A stretch of DNA of 64,000 bases from Treponema sp. UBA4377 (GCA_002391235.1 DGRX01000021.1:50524-114523); one strand, 5' to 3'; positions 43,189 to 50,881 are shown, numbered from the stretch's first letter. The notes: a model not told the origin generated them from the sequence alone. Numbers and translations are program-made.

Positions 43189-44010
43189 ATGAAACGAAAA
43201 CCTTTTGACGAGCTTACGTTCGCGGACGACGGAATGTTCCAGACCGTAATGAAGGACCCGGAAATTTCCGCGGAGTTGGTGGAGCGTTTGCTTGACGTCC
43301 GCGTTAAGCAAGTGAAGTACCCGGAACTTGAAAAAGCCATTGAACCTTACTACACTTCCCATGGCGTACGGCTCGATGTTTACTTAAAGGACGAAAATAA
43401 AACAATCGACGTGGAGTTGCAATCTTACCCGCAAAAGGCCTTGGGAAAGCGCATGCGCTACTACCAGTCGATGGTGGACTGCGACTGTCTTATGAAGGGC
43501 CAGCCTTACACAAAGCTAAAGGAAAGCTACATTTTGTTCATTTGCAAATTCGACCCCTTCCATGATGGCAATAAGCGTGGTTTTGGTCTGCCTTGTTACA
43601 CTTTCCGCAACGTTTGCTCCGAAAACAATTATGTAAATTTGGATGACAAATGCGTCAAAGTTGTGTATAATGCAAAAGCCTACGAGAGCGTGGAGAATCC
43701 AAAAGTCCGCGCGCTATTGCGGTTTATCCAAACCAACGAACCGGGCGAAGACGACTATTCAAAGCGGCTTTCCGAGTTCGTGGCAAAAGCCAAGAAAAAC
43801 GAAAAATTCAGAAAGGAGTACGCCGACATGAATTTGCATGATTTTGACATTATGACCGAAGCCGCTGAGGAAGCGACTCTTCAAAAAGCCGTGGAAGACG
43901 CTCTTACACTGATTCGTGATTATAACGCCACTCCCGAAACCGCTGCGGAAAAAATGGGGGCGCCATTGGACAAAGTTCTTGAAGCGCTAAAAGAAACGAG
44001 TTTGGCATAG
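43189..44010 (+). CDS. Rpn family PD-(D/E)XK nuclease / putative transposase
   Basis: The 273-residue protein belongs to the Rpn/PDDEXK transposase-like family, which promotes RecA-independent recombination in E. coli. FDELTFADDGMFQTVMKDPE opens the family domain. The nuclease core is HGVRLDVYLKDENKTIDVELQ with D63, E76 and Q78 (Q in place of Lys is usual here). YPQKALGKRMRYYQSMVD follows. The C-terminal part has a helical repeat-like tail (AVEDALTLIRDYNATPETAAEKMGAPLDKV). These genes often occur in many copies per genome. Confidence 0.88.
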   Translation: MKRKPFDELTFADDGMFQTVMKDPEISAELVERLLDVRVKQVKYPELEKAIEPYYTSHGVRLDVYLKDENKTIDVELQSYPQKALGKRMRYYQSMVDCDCLMKGQPYTKLKESYILFICKFDPFHDGNKRGFGLPCYTFRNVCSENNYVNLDDKCVKVVYNAKAYESVENPKVRALLRFIQTNEPGEDDYSKRLSEFVAKAKKNEKFRKEYADMNLHDFDIMTEAAEEATLQKAVEDALTLIRDYNATPETAAEKMGAPLDKVLEALKETSLA

Positions 44011-44011
44011 G

Positions 44012-44269
44012 TTATTTTTCAATTTTAGTAAATTCGGCGGTTGAGAAAAAGTCATCTCGATCTTCTTTGTATTTGCCAAATGTAGTCCAGAACATAATAA
44101 TAACCATAATTGAGCAATATGCCGCAAAAATCGGATGCTTAAATATTAATAACAGAATAACAATAGAAATCGGTATAAATGCTATAAGCAAAAAAACCAA
44201 TAGAGTCTTTATAAAAAACCATCTAAAAAAACGTTCTTGTTCTTTTTTTGGCAATTCATCAAATTTCAC
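44012..44269 (-). CDS. Small two-span membrane protein, 85 aa
   Basis: The start codon is GTG at 44269. Two membrane segments follow a charged N-terminus (about 18-42 and 48-66: FFIKTLLVFLLIAFIPISIVILLLIF and IFAAYCSIMVIIMFWTTF, given here in part). No family is recognised. An extended -10 box TGGTAAACT lies 6 nt before the GTG and no Shine-Dalgarno is seen. It ends 1 nt after the convergent rpn gene. Confidence 0.5.
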   Translation of the reverse strand: MKFDELPKKEQERFFRWFFIKTLLVFLLIAFIPISIVILLLIFKHPIFAAYCSIMVIIMFWTTFGKYKEDRDDFFSTAEFTKIEK

Positions 44270-44322
44270 GGCTCTAGTTTACCATGCTTTTTTGAATAAA
44301 GCAAGAAATTATGTAAGAGTAA

Positions 44323-44667
44323 TTATTTTTCCAATCTATCTGCAATTTGCGACAAAAAATTGACTTGCTCTGGCGGAAGTTTTTCGCATTTTGAAATGAG
44401 TTTGCTGTATTTCCTGTAAAGCATTAATTGTTTTTCTTCTTCTGCTTTGGCTTTTGAAGCGGCCCCCTCTGCGCCGTTAACGAGATATTCCACGCTTACG
44501 CCGAGAACTTGCGCGATTTTGACGGCGGTGTCCGCGGAAGGAACGCTGCCAAGTTTTATGCCTTGGCCAATATTTGTGACGCTAAAATCACATTTTCGAG
44601 CTAAATATGCTCTATTTATCCCCTTAAAATCAATTTCTTCGTCAACTCGTTTCCAAAAATCGCTCAT
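44323..44667 (-). CDS. XRE-family regulator beside the methylase (controller-like)
   Basis: A helix-turn-helix of the Cro/C1 type covers residues about 14-62 (INRAYLARKCDFSVTNIGQGIKLGSVPSADTAVKIAQVLGVSVEYLVNG, quoted in part), followed by a helical tail. At 114 residues it is longer than typical controller proteins of restriction systems (about 80) but is placed like one: divergent from the methylase gene across a 129-base AT-rich gap holding palindromes. No Shine-Dalgarno; CATACT lies 8 nt before the ATG, as in leaderless controller genes. Confidence 0.8.
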   Translation of the reverse strand: MSDFWKRVDEEIDFKGINRAYLARKCDFSVTNIGQGIKLGSVPSADTAVKIAQVLGVSVEYLVNGAEGAASKAKAEEEKQLMLYRKYSKLISKCEKLPPEQVNFLSQIADRLEK

Positions 44668-44683
44668 TTGAAAAAAGTATGTA

Positions 44684-44754
44684 AGAAATTTCTGAATTTT
44701 TCTTCTAAAAGTGAATTTTTACAGAGTTTTTGCGCTATAATCAGTAATTACTGA
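44684..44754. promoter_or_regulatory. Divergent promoter and operator region of the methylase module
   Basis: The 129-base gap holds agaaatttct (44684-44693, 10-bp palindrome) and tcagtaattactga (44741-44754, perfect 14-bp palindrome). TATAAT at 44736-44741 is the likely -10 of the methylase operon and abuts the larger palindrome, which would cover the transcription start. Related half-sites (agtaagaaatct) recur near 44768. This suits autoregulation by the XRE protein. Confidence 0.55.
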
Positions 44755-44796
44755 ATTAAGAAAATTTAGTAAGAAATCTTTTTTACAGGTGCGAAA

Positions 44797-45792
44797 ATGG
44801 CTGGGAATTCAAATTTGACAGATAGTCGAGCGGCTAAGGCGGACGAATTTTACACACCGCTTTCTATGATAGAAAATGAATTAAAGCATTATAAGCCGCA
44901 TTTTAAGAATAAAACCGTTCTTTGCAATTGCGATGATCCTCGCATTTCAAATTTCTTTCGTTATTTTGTAATGTATTTTGATGTTCTTGAACTCAAAAAA
45001 GTAATTGCAACTTGCTATAAAAATGATGACGCGGATTTATTCAGCCAAGAAGCTACGGAAAAAGCGGTTTATCTTGAATATGATGGAAAAATAAAGTACA
45101 CAGGCGAAGAAGACTTTGAAAAAATTCCTTGCAAAGAATTAAAAGGCGATGGTGATTTTAGAAGCGCAGAGTGTATTGAATTCTTAAAACGGGCGGACAT
45201 TGTGGTGACAAATCCGCCTTTTTCATTGTTCAAGGAATATGTTCCTTTTCTTTTTAAATATGAGAAAAAATTTTTGATAATCGGAAATATAAACAACATC
45301 ACTTATAACTCGATAATTCCGCTTATAAAAGAGAACAAAATGTGGTGTGGAATAAATGACGGTCATTTTTGGTTTCAGGTTCCAAAACATTATGAAGAAA
45401 AGAAAACCGATTTTAAAATCGAAAACGGAATAAAATATCGTCGGATGGGAAATATCTGTTGGTACACAAATTTAGAAATAAGCAAACGACACGAAATTCT
45501 TGAAACCGGCAAACGTTATAAGCAGGAAGATTATAGGTTTTATCAAAATTACAACGCGATTCATATTGAAACAGTTACAGATATTCCAATGGATTATGAT
45601 GGTGTGATGGGGGTTCCGGTAACTTTCTTTACAAAATATAATCCTGATCAGTATAGAGTTTTAGGTTTAACCGACAGTGCGGATACAAGCGAAGAAGTAG
45701 AAAAAGTTAGAATTCCAAACACATTCAGAGGCCGAGGGATGATTGATGGAAAACAAAAATATGCCCGAATTCTTATTCAAAAAATAAAATAG
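44797..45792 (+). CDS. EcoRI-family adenine-specific DNA methyltransferase
   Basis: The 331-residue protein matches the M.EcoRI family: SRAAKADEFYTPLSMIENELKHY at the start, VLCNCDDPRISNFFRYF (SAM site region), the N6-adenine catalytic motif IVVTNPPFSLFKEYV, and a C-terminal MGVPVTFFTKYNPDQYRVLGL. The real target sequence cannot be read from it. AGGTG precedes the ATG. It is followed after 11 nt by the DUF262-HNH gene and is far poorer in GC than its surroundings. Confidence 0.9.
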   Translation: MAGNSNLTDSRAAKADEFYTPLSMIENELKHYKPHFKNKTVLCNCDDPRISNFFRYFVMYFDVLELKKVIATCYKNDDADLFSQEATEKAVYLEYDGKIKYTGEEDFEKIPCKELKGDGDFRSAECIEFLKRADIVVTNPPFSLFKEYVPFLFKYEKKFLIIGNINNITYNSIIPLIKENKMWCGINDGHFWFQVPKHYEEKKTDFKIENGIKYRRMGNICWYTNLEISKRHEILETGKRYKQEDYRFYQNYNAIHIETVTDIPMDYDGVMGVPVTFFTKYNPDQYRVLGLTDSADTSEEVEKVRIPNTFRGRGMIDGKQKYARILIQKIK

Positions 45793-45803
45793 GAGATCTG
45801 AGT

Positions 45804-46934
45804 ATGAGCAATAAAATGAAAATCACGCCTGTGAAAATCAAAATTCGCGATTTGACAGAAGGGTTTGAGGACAATGCTGAAAACGGGGTTCGAGCTTATA
45901 GTGGTAAATTAGATATTCGTCCGCCATATCAACGAGAATTTGTGTATAACGACAAACAGCGCGCAAAAGTGATTGATACAGTTATAAAAGGATTTCCGCT
46001 CAACACAATGTATTGGGCTAAGCGAAAGGACGGCACTTTTGAAATAATCGACGGCCAACAGAGGACGCTTAGCATTTGTCAATATGTGAATAACGAGTTT
46101 TCTGTAAACTATAAGACTTTTAAGGCTTTGCAAGAGTCTGAGAAAAATGCGGTATTGGATTATGAGTTAACAGTTTACATTTGCGAAGGTGATGATAAAG
46201 AAAAGCTTGATTGGTTTGAAACAATCAACATAGCAGGCGCGGAACTTACGAAGCAAGAAATGCGAAATGCTGTTTATTCTGGTCCTTGGGTGACCGACGC
46301 AAAACGATATTTTTCAAAAACTAATTGTGCCGCATACAATATTGGAAGCAAGTATGTAAATGGCGAATTGAATAGACAAGCGTATCTTGAAACGGCGATA
46401 AAGTGGATTAGTGGCGCAAAAACTGACGGAGAAATTCGCGATTATATGGCTAATCATTGTGACGAACAAAATGCGGAACCGCTTTTTGAAAATTTTCGTT
46501 TTGTAATTGAATGGATAAAGAAAATTTTTCCAACATACCGCAAGCAGATGAAAGGAATCGATTGGGGTTATTTATATCGAACTTATAGTAATAAAGAATA
46601 TGACGCAGAAGAATTTGAGAAAGAAATTTCAAAACTTATGGAAGATAAAGATGAAGTTCAAAATCAAAGTGGAATTTATTTTTATGTTTTTGATCATGAA
46701 AGAAAACATTTAAATTTGCGACAATTTTCTGACTTTCAAAAAACGATAATGTATGAACGGCAACAAGGTATTTGTCCTATGTGTAAAGGTACTGAAAACG
46801 AAAATAAGAAATGGGATTTTTCTGAAATGGAAGGAGATCATATAATTCCTTGGAGTAAGGGTGGCAAAACGACTTTGGAAAACGGTCAAATGTTATGTAG
46901 AAAGCATAATTCAGAAAAAAGCGATAAATACTAA
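45804..46934 (+). CDS. DUF262 (GmrS-like) NTPase-type domain fused to HNH endonuclease
   Basis: The N-terminal domain is DUF262: IRPPYQREFVYNDKQRAKVIDTVIKGFPLNTMYW, then EIIDGQQRTLSIC, the motifs linked to nucleotide use in GmrSD. The C-terminal part has a Cys4/HNH nuclease site: CPMCKGTENE, MEGDHIIPWSKGGKTTLENGQ, LCRKHNSEK. AGGAG precedes the ATG. It is co-transcribed with the EcoRI-type methylase, which suggests it is the nuclease of a restriction system. GmrSD cuts modified DNA in an NTP-dependent way; whether this one cuts unmethylated or modified DNA is open. Confidence 0.85.
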   Translation: MSNKMKITPVKIKIRDLTEGFEDNAENGVRAYSGKLDIRPPYQREFVYNDKQRAKVIDTVIKGFPLNTMYWAKRKDGTFEIIDGQQRTLSICQYVNNEFSVNYKTFKALQESEKNAVLDYELTVYICEGDDKEKLDWFETINIAGAELTKQEMRNAVYSGPWVTDAKRYFSKTNCAAYNIGSKYVNGELNRQAYLETAIKWISGAKTDGEIRDYMANHCDEQNAEPLFENFRFVIEWIKKIFPTYRKQMKGIDWGYLYRTYSNKEYDAEEFEKEISKLMEDKDEVQNQSGIYFYVFDHERKHLNLRQFSDFQKTIMYERQQGICPMCKGTENENKKWDFSEMEGDHIIPWSKGGKTTLENGQMLCRKHNSEKSDKY

Positions 46935-47092
46935 TCGCTACACCCGCGTTAGGGATGCGCAAGGCGGCGGAGCCGGCCACCGCAACGCAGTGAGGAGGCT
47001 GGAGCGACAGCGGAACCTGGAGCAGCCCGGCCGCGACGGCGGCTTTGCCGGCTAAGCGGAAACGCCCATATACGCCACGCCCCGTCCAATCC
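46935..47092. other. GC-rich gap after the restriction module, no gene seen
   Basis: This stretch shifts abruptly from AT-rich to very GC-rich. It holds several short inverted repeats (for example gccggc around 46972 and 47048) and no convincing frame. It may be a remnant of an inserted repeat at the edge of the acquired module. Confidence 0.4.
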
Positions 47093-47121
47093 TTGAACAT
47101 TCCGCCTCATTCTGATAGAAT
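47093..47121 (+). promoter_or_regulatory. Promoter of hisG
   Basis: TTGAAC (47093-47098), a 17-nt spacer and TAGAAT (47116-47121) end 8 nt before the hisG ATG. Transcription should start at or next to the ATG, giving a leaderless mRNA. Confidence 0.7.
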
Positions 47122-47129
47122 GTCTTAAT

Positions 47130-48002
47130 ATGGAAAAGTTGAGCATTCTTTTGGCCAAGGGCCGCATTTATGAATCTGTTTACGAATTGCTGGGCGACGT
47201 GGGCATTTCAATTTACTTGCCGGACAGAACCTACTTCCCGATAACCAACCAAAAGGATTTGGCCTTTCAGGTTGTAAAGCCGCAAATCGCAAGCGCGCTT
47301 TTGGCGGGCGACAAGGCCGACGTGGCCTTTAGCGGAAAAGATTGGGTTTACGAAAACGGCGTTCAGTCCAAGGTGACCGAAATCATGGACTTGGGCTTTG
47401 ACCCCGTTAGAATCGTGGCGGCCGTTCCCAACACAGTGGATTTTGAAAAGCTTTCAAAGCAGCCCGTGACCATCGCGACCGAATACCAAAACCTGAGCAA
47501 AAAATGGCTTAAGGACAAAAAGATAAACGGAACGATTTTCCGCACTTGGGGAACCAGCGAAGGCTTTGTCCAGGACAACGAGGCTTCGTTGGCGCAAATC
47601 CTGATCGACAACACAAGCACAGGCTCGTCGCTCAAAGCCAACAACCTTAAAATCGTTGACACTTTGATGGAGTCTTCCACAAGAATGTACGCCTCAAAGG
47701 AAGCGCTCAAGGACCCGCAAAAAAAGCAAAAAATCATGGAGCTTAAAATGCTCTTTGAGGCGGTTCTTAGCGCCCGCGACCGCGTGATGTTGGAAATGAA
47801 CGTTTCGCAAAAAGACTTCAACAAGTTGGTCAAAGGCCTTCCTTCGATGAAGAGCCCGACAATCTCGCCGCTTTTTGGCAACAACGGATTCGCGGTAAAG
47901 ATTGCCGTTCAAAAGTCGGAAGTGCCCACGCTGCTTCCAAAGCTCAAGAGCCTTGGCGCGACGGACATTTTGGAATACGAGTTGCGCAAAGTAATGCCGT
48001 GA
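47130..48002 (+). CDS. hisG: ATP phosphoribosyltransferase, long form
   Basis: HisG starts histidine synthesis by joining ATP and PRPP. At 290 residues it is the long, hexameric form with its own C-terminal regulatory domain, so it needs no HisZ. LSILLAKGRIYESVYELLG, DVAFSGKDWVYENG and the PRPP loop LIDNTSTGSSLKANNLKIVD are present; the tail (FAVKIAVQKSEVPTLLPKLKSLGATDILEYEL) is the histidine-sensing domain. No Shine-Dalgarno. Its stop codon lies inside a 13-bp hairpin. Confidence 0.92.
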   Translation: MEKLSILLAKGRIYESVYELLGDVGISIYLPDRTYFPITNQKDLAFQVVKPQIASALLAGDKADVAFSGKDWVYENGVQSKVTEIMDLGFDPVRIVAAVPNTVDFEKLSKQPVTIATEYQNLSKKWLKDKKINGTIFRTWGTSEGFVQDNEASLAQILIDNTSTGSSLKANNLKIVDTLMESSTRMYASKEALKDPQKKQKIMELKMLFEAVLSARDRVMLEMNVSQKDFNKLVKGLPSMKSPTISPLFGNNGFAVKIAVQKSEVPTLLPKLKSLGATDILEYELRKVMP

Positions 48003-48063
48003 AAAATTGCCGAAGGCAATTTTTCACTTACGAGAATTTGACAGCTCTGCCGTCAAATTCTCG
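47999..48063 (+). other. Paired hairpins at the end of hisG
   Basis: Hairpin 1: 47999-48011 pairs with 48015-48027, 13 perfect base pairs with a GAA loop; the TGA stop is inside its left arm. Hairpin 2: 48031-48042 pairs with 48052-48063, 12 perfect base pairs starting CGAG and ending CTCG. CGGATTTTT follows. The second hairpin ends 21 nt before the hisB start. The arrangement recurs after hisB. Confidence 0.85.
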
Positions 48064-48084
48064 CGGATTTTTGGAGAAATGAAA

Positions 48085-48705
48085 ATGCAAAGAACAGCTA
48101 CTGTAACGCGAGAAACCGGCGAGACGCAAATCACGCTTACGCTGAACCTTGACGGAAGCGGAAAGTGCGACGTTCAAAATCCAATCGGATTTTTTGACCA
48201 CATGCTGCGCTCTTTTTGCAAGCACGGCTTGTTTGACATTAGCGGAACAATCAAGGGCGACCTAAACGTCGACCAGCACCACACGATAGAAGACACCGGA
48301 ATCGTTTTGGGCCAGTGCTTTGCCAAGGCCTTGGGCGACTGCGCGGGCATTTACCGCAGCGGTTGCTTTTTGTTCCCGATGGACGAAAGCCTTTTGCGCG
48401 CGGCGGTTGACTTTGGCGGCCGCCCCTTTTTGGTTTGCGAGGCCGCTCTTACAGGCATTCCGCTTGTGAGCATTGGAGCGGACGGAAAGGAAGCCAGCTT
48501 CCAGACAGACTGCTTTGAGGATTTTTGGAACGGCTTTGTCCAAAACGCAAAATGCAACTTGCACTTGGACACAATCCGCGGCCGCAGCGACCACCACAAA
48601 ATCGAAGGCTTGTTCAAGGCAGCCGCCCGCGCGATTCGCGCCGCGGTGGAAATCGACCCCAGGCGCGGCGGACAAATCCCCAGCGCGAAGGGCGTGATAG
48701 TTTAA
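48085..48705 (+). CDS. hisB: Imidazoleglycerol-phosphate dehydratase
   Basis: HisB performs the sixth step of histidine synthesis. The start at 48085 is preferred since GGAG lies 8 nt upstream; it gives MQRTATVTRETGETQITLTL. Metal and active-site motifs are GFFDHMLRSFCKHG, DQHHTIEDTGIVLG, FPMDESLLRAAVDFGGRP and GRSDHHKIEGLFKAAARAI. It is the dehydratase alone, with no phosphatase domain. A second in-frame ATG at 48079 is too close to the ribosome site. The TAA stop lies in a 13-bp hairpin. Confidence 0.93.
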   Translation: MQRTATVTRETGETQITLTLNLDGSGKCDVQNPIGFFDHMLRSFCKHGLFDISGTIKGDLNVDQHHTIEDTGIVLGQCFAKALGDCAGIYRSGCFLFPMDESLLRAAVDFGGRPFLVCEAALTGIPLVSIGADGKEASFQTDCFEDFWNGFVQNAKCNLHLDTIRGRSDHHKIEGLFKAAARAIRAAVEIDPRRGGQIPSAKGVIV

Positions 48706-48750
48706 AATGCCTGCGGCATTTTAAACTGACGAGTTTCTTTTAGAAACTCG
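48699..48750 (+). other. Paired hairpins at the end of hisB
   Basis: Hairpin 1: 48699-48711 pairs with 48715-48727, 13 perfect base pairs with a TGC loop; the TAA stop is inside its left arm. Hairpin 2: 48730-48738 pairs with 48742-48750, 9 base pairs, starting CGAG and ending CTCG. CGGACTTTG follows. The design matches the element after hisG but the stem sequences differ. Confidence 0.85.
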
Positions 48751-48826
48751 CGGACTTTGTTGTAATACCAAAAACGGCGGCAAGCCAAAAATCGCGGCCG
48801 CTTGCAAAATGATGGAGGAATAAAAA

Positions 48827-49663
48827 ATGGCGCATTCAATCGTTCCCGAAGCGGAAGAAATTTTGGACAAAGAATATAAGGTACTCGACAAAGGCTTTGT
48901 TCGCCTTGTGGATTATTTGGGAAGCGACCAAAGAATCGTGCAGTCGGCGCGCGTGTCATACGGCAACGGAACAAAAACCGTTTCCCAGGACGCCGGCCTT
49001 ATCGACTACCTTTTGCGCCACCAGCACACCTCGCCCTTTGAGCAAGTTGTCTTCACCTTTCATGTAAAGATGCCGATTTTTGTCGCGCGCCAATGGGTTC
49101 GCCACCGCACTGGCCGCATGAACGAAGTGAGCGGCCGCTATTCAATCATGAAGGACGAATTCTACGTTCCCGAAACAAAAGACATAGAGCCGCAAAGCAA
49201 GGACAACAAGCAGGGCCGCAGCGACGAACCCTTTGACGAAGCCAAGGCCAAGGAAATCCAGGCCGCGCTCCAAAAAGACCAAAAGGATTCATACGATTCG
49301 TATTCAGAGTTGCTGGACACAGGCCTTGCGCGCGAAGTGGCCCGCATCAACTTGCCGCTTTCGCTCTACACGGAATTTTACTGGCAGATGGATTTGAACA
49401 ATTTGTTCCGCTTCTTAAAGCTGCGCCTGGACGGCCACGCCCAATACGAAATCCGCCAATACGCCCAAGTCATGCTGGAACTAGTCCGCAAAGTTTGTCC
49501 GCTGGCCGTAGCCTCTTTTGAAAACGACATGAACCGCGCCGTCTCCTTTACCGGCGAAGAAATGGAAGCCCTTCGCGCCGTCCTCAAAGGCCAACCCAAC
49601 CCGCTTGACGGAAAGAAGCTGGAGCGCTTCAACGCCAAGATTGAGAGCGGCACGCAGTTGTAG
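48827..49663 (+). CDS. thyX: Flavin-dependent thymidylate synthase
   Basis: ThyX makes dTMP from dUMP using methylene-THF and FAD. The signature RHRTGRMNEVSGRYS fits RHRx7S. DYLLRHQHTSPFEQVVFTFHVKMPIFVARQWV precedes it, and FRFLKLRLDGHAQYEIRQYAQVM is the C-terminal active-site region. At 278 residues it is normal for ThyX with an insertion (QSKDNKQGRSDEPFDEAK). GGAGG precedes the ATG. It may be linked with hisG-hisB, since no terminator with a T-run lies between. Confidence 0.93.
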   Translation: MAHSIVPEAEEILDKEYKVLDKGFVRLVDYLGSDQRIVQSARVSYGNGTKTVSQDAGLIDYLLRHQHTSPFEQVVFTFHVKMPIFVARQWVRHRTGRMNEVSGRYSIMKDEFYVPETKDIEPQSKDNKQGRSDEPFDEAKAKEIQAALQKDQKDSYDSYSELLDTGLAREVARINLPLSLYTEFYWQMDLNNLFRFLKLRLDGHAQYEIRQYAQVMLELVRKVCPLAVASFENDMNRAVSFTGEEMEALRAVLKGQPNPLDGKKLERFNAKIESGTQL

Positions 49664-49697
49664 GGGGGCACGGGGTTTTGTTAACAGAGCAGATTGC

Positions 49698-49736
49698 AAA
49701 AAAAGCGCGCGGTTGTGTGGCCGCGCGTTTTTTTTT
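49698..49736. terminator. Bidirectional intrinsic terminator after thyX
   Basis: A 7-bp stem (cgcgcgg, loop ttgtgtgg, ccgcgcg) is flanked by A7 and T9, so it serves thyX and the convergent gene that ends at 49735. Confidence 0.88.
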
Positions 49737-50166
49737 ATTCCAGTTTCCCCACAGCGCTAGCCGCAGTGACAAACTTGTCGCACTTTGCGACCGGTTCATT
49801 GCGCGCGGCGGGGCGGCGGTTTTTGGGCGGAGTTTTTTCAGAAGCAAAAATCATCTTTCCGTCGCCCCAGGAAATCATTTTTACGCGGGCGATTGGCTTT
49901 CCGTTTTCAAGGACAAGAATGCAAGGGCATTTTTTTGCCGCCGCGCGCAGGGTGTCGGCGTTCAATTCCGAAAGTTCCAAATGTTCCGCAAAAAAGTCCG
50001 CCAGAATGTGGTTAACCACGTTGTCCACGCTTTGGTTGGACAGCGCGGCAAGGCGGTTCAACCGTTCCACCGCGACTGGATCCAAGTCAACGTCCGCGTC
50101 AATCCAGCGTTCCAGCGGCGTGACAAGTATGTTTTCAAAAGTGATTTTTTCGTCGTCCATCTGCAT
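49735..50166 (-). CDS. Unknown small protein, antitoxin-like context, 143 aa
   Basis: The start is set at 50166, where AAGGAGG lies 5 nt upstream of MQMDDEKITFENILVTPLERW; a longer frame to 50262 overlaps the ORF6N gene. VERLNRLAALSNQSVDNVVNHILADFFAEH could be a ribbon-helix-helix-like or helical dimer motif. I do not recognise a family. It follows the ORF6N gene by 46 nt and may form a unit with it. Confidence 0.5.
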   Translation of the reverse strand: MQMDDEKITFENILVTPLERWIDADVDLDPVAVERLNRLAALSNQSVDNVVNHILADFFAEHLELSELNADTLRAAAKKCPCILVLENGKPIARVKMISWGDGKMIFASEKTPPKNRRPAARNEPVAKCDKFVTAASAVGKLE

Positions 50167-50212
50167 AAGGGCCTCCTTGTTTTTAGGGATATCGCAAATT
50201 GCGATATGTTTG

Positions 50213-50881
50213 TCATTTGTCGGTTGAAAATCCAATTTTTCGCTTGGGCTTGGGTTCGTCAATCAAATTGTTCAAAACTTGAATAATTTGGCTGATTTTT
50301 TTGTCCTGCTCGGAAAACTTTTTGTCGCAATGATCGATGTGAAGCAAAAGCAAACGGCGGATTTCGGCAAGTTCCGCCTTGTCGTCCGTCTTTACAATTT
50401 GCGAGCTTACATAATGCCGCAATTCCACAAATGCCTTCATTATTCGTATGCTCACTTGAACGGCAGTTTCGCTCCGCAGAACTGCAGAAAGCATCGCGAC
50501 GCCTTGTTCGGTAAAGACATGGGGGAGATATTTCGAATGCTTTCCACGGAGGCTTTCTTCCTCATTCTTTAAGGTCACAAATTGTGACCTTAAAGAATCA
50601 TTTGGTCCTTTTGAGGTCACAGATTGTGACCTCAAAAATCCATCGTCTTCAGACGCTTTTGAGGTCGCAAAATGCGACCTCAAAAAGTCGTACTCTTCTG
50701 CCGTCAGTTGAAAGCGGAATTCCTCCGGAAAACGCTCTAAATTACGTTTTACCGCTTGATTAATGACTTTTGTCTCAACTCCGTAGAGTTCCGCCAAATC
50801 ACGGTCAACCATAACCTGCTTGCCGCGAATGAGGAAAATCTTGCTTTCTACCAAAATTGGTGCAATTTCTTTGTTTCTCAT
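50213..50881 (-). CDS. ORF6N-domain DNA-binding protein with internal repeats
   Basis: The start at 50881 gives MRNKEIAPILVESKIFLIRGKQVMVDRDLAELYGVETKVINQAVKRN, the ORF6N domain found in phage antirepressor-like and many gut bacterial proteins. Between the domain core (ERFPEEFRFQLTAEEY) and YLPHVFTEQGVAMLSAVL, where most relatives have one LRSQxxTS segment, this protein has a repeat series: FLRSHFATSK, FLRSQSVTSK, SLRSQFVTLK, SLRG. Each full repeat coincides with a long DNA palindrome. The C-terminal part is helical. TAGAAT lies 7 nt before the ATG and the ribosome site is poor. Confidence 0.85.
   Translation of the reverse strand: MRNKEIAPILVESKIFLIRGKQVMVDRDLAELYGVETKVINQAVKRNLERFPEEFRFQLTAEEYDFLRSHFATSKASEDDGFLRSQSVTSKGPNDSLRSQFVTLKNEEESLRGKHSKYLPHVFTEQGVAMLSAVLRSETAVQVSIRIMKAFVELRHYVSSQIVKTDDKAELAEIRRLLLLHIDHCDKKFSEQDKKISQIIQVLNNLIDEPKPKRKIGFSTDK
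50564..50685. repeat. Array of three coding palindromes inside the ORF6N gene
   Basis: Palindrome A: arms 50564-50580 and 50582-50598 (17 bp each, one central base). Palindrome B: arms 50609-50621 and 50625-50637 (13 bp). Palindrome C: arms 50657-50669 and 50673-50685 (13 bp). All share TTxxGGTCxCA. Centres are 42 and 48 bp apart, whole numbers of codons. Changes between copies occur in pairs that keep the dyad (TTTAAGG/CCTTAAA versus TTTGAGG/CCTCAAA; GGTCAC/GTGACC versus GGTCGC/GCGACC). Confidence 0.9.

Noticed and set aside
49678..50286. Plus-strand frame of 202 codons overlapping the 143-residue and ORF6N genes.
   Set aside because: The minus-strand genes have ribosome sites and domain matches; this frame crosses a terminator and has neither.
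50564..50685. The palindromic array considered as a CRISPR array.
   Set aside because: Only three units, each wholly palindromic and within a conserved coding frame, with no unique spacers of even length and no cas genes in the window.
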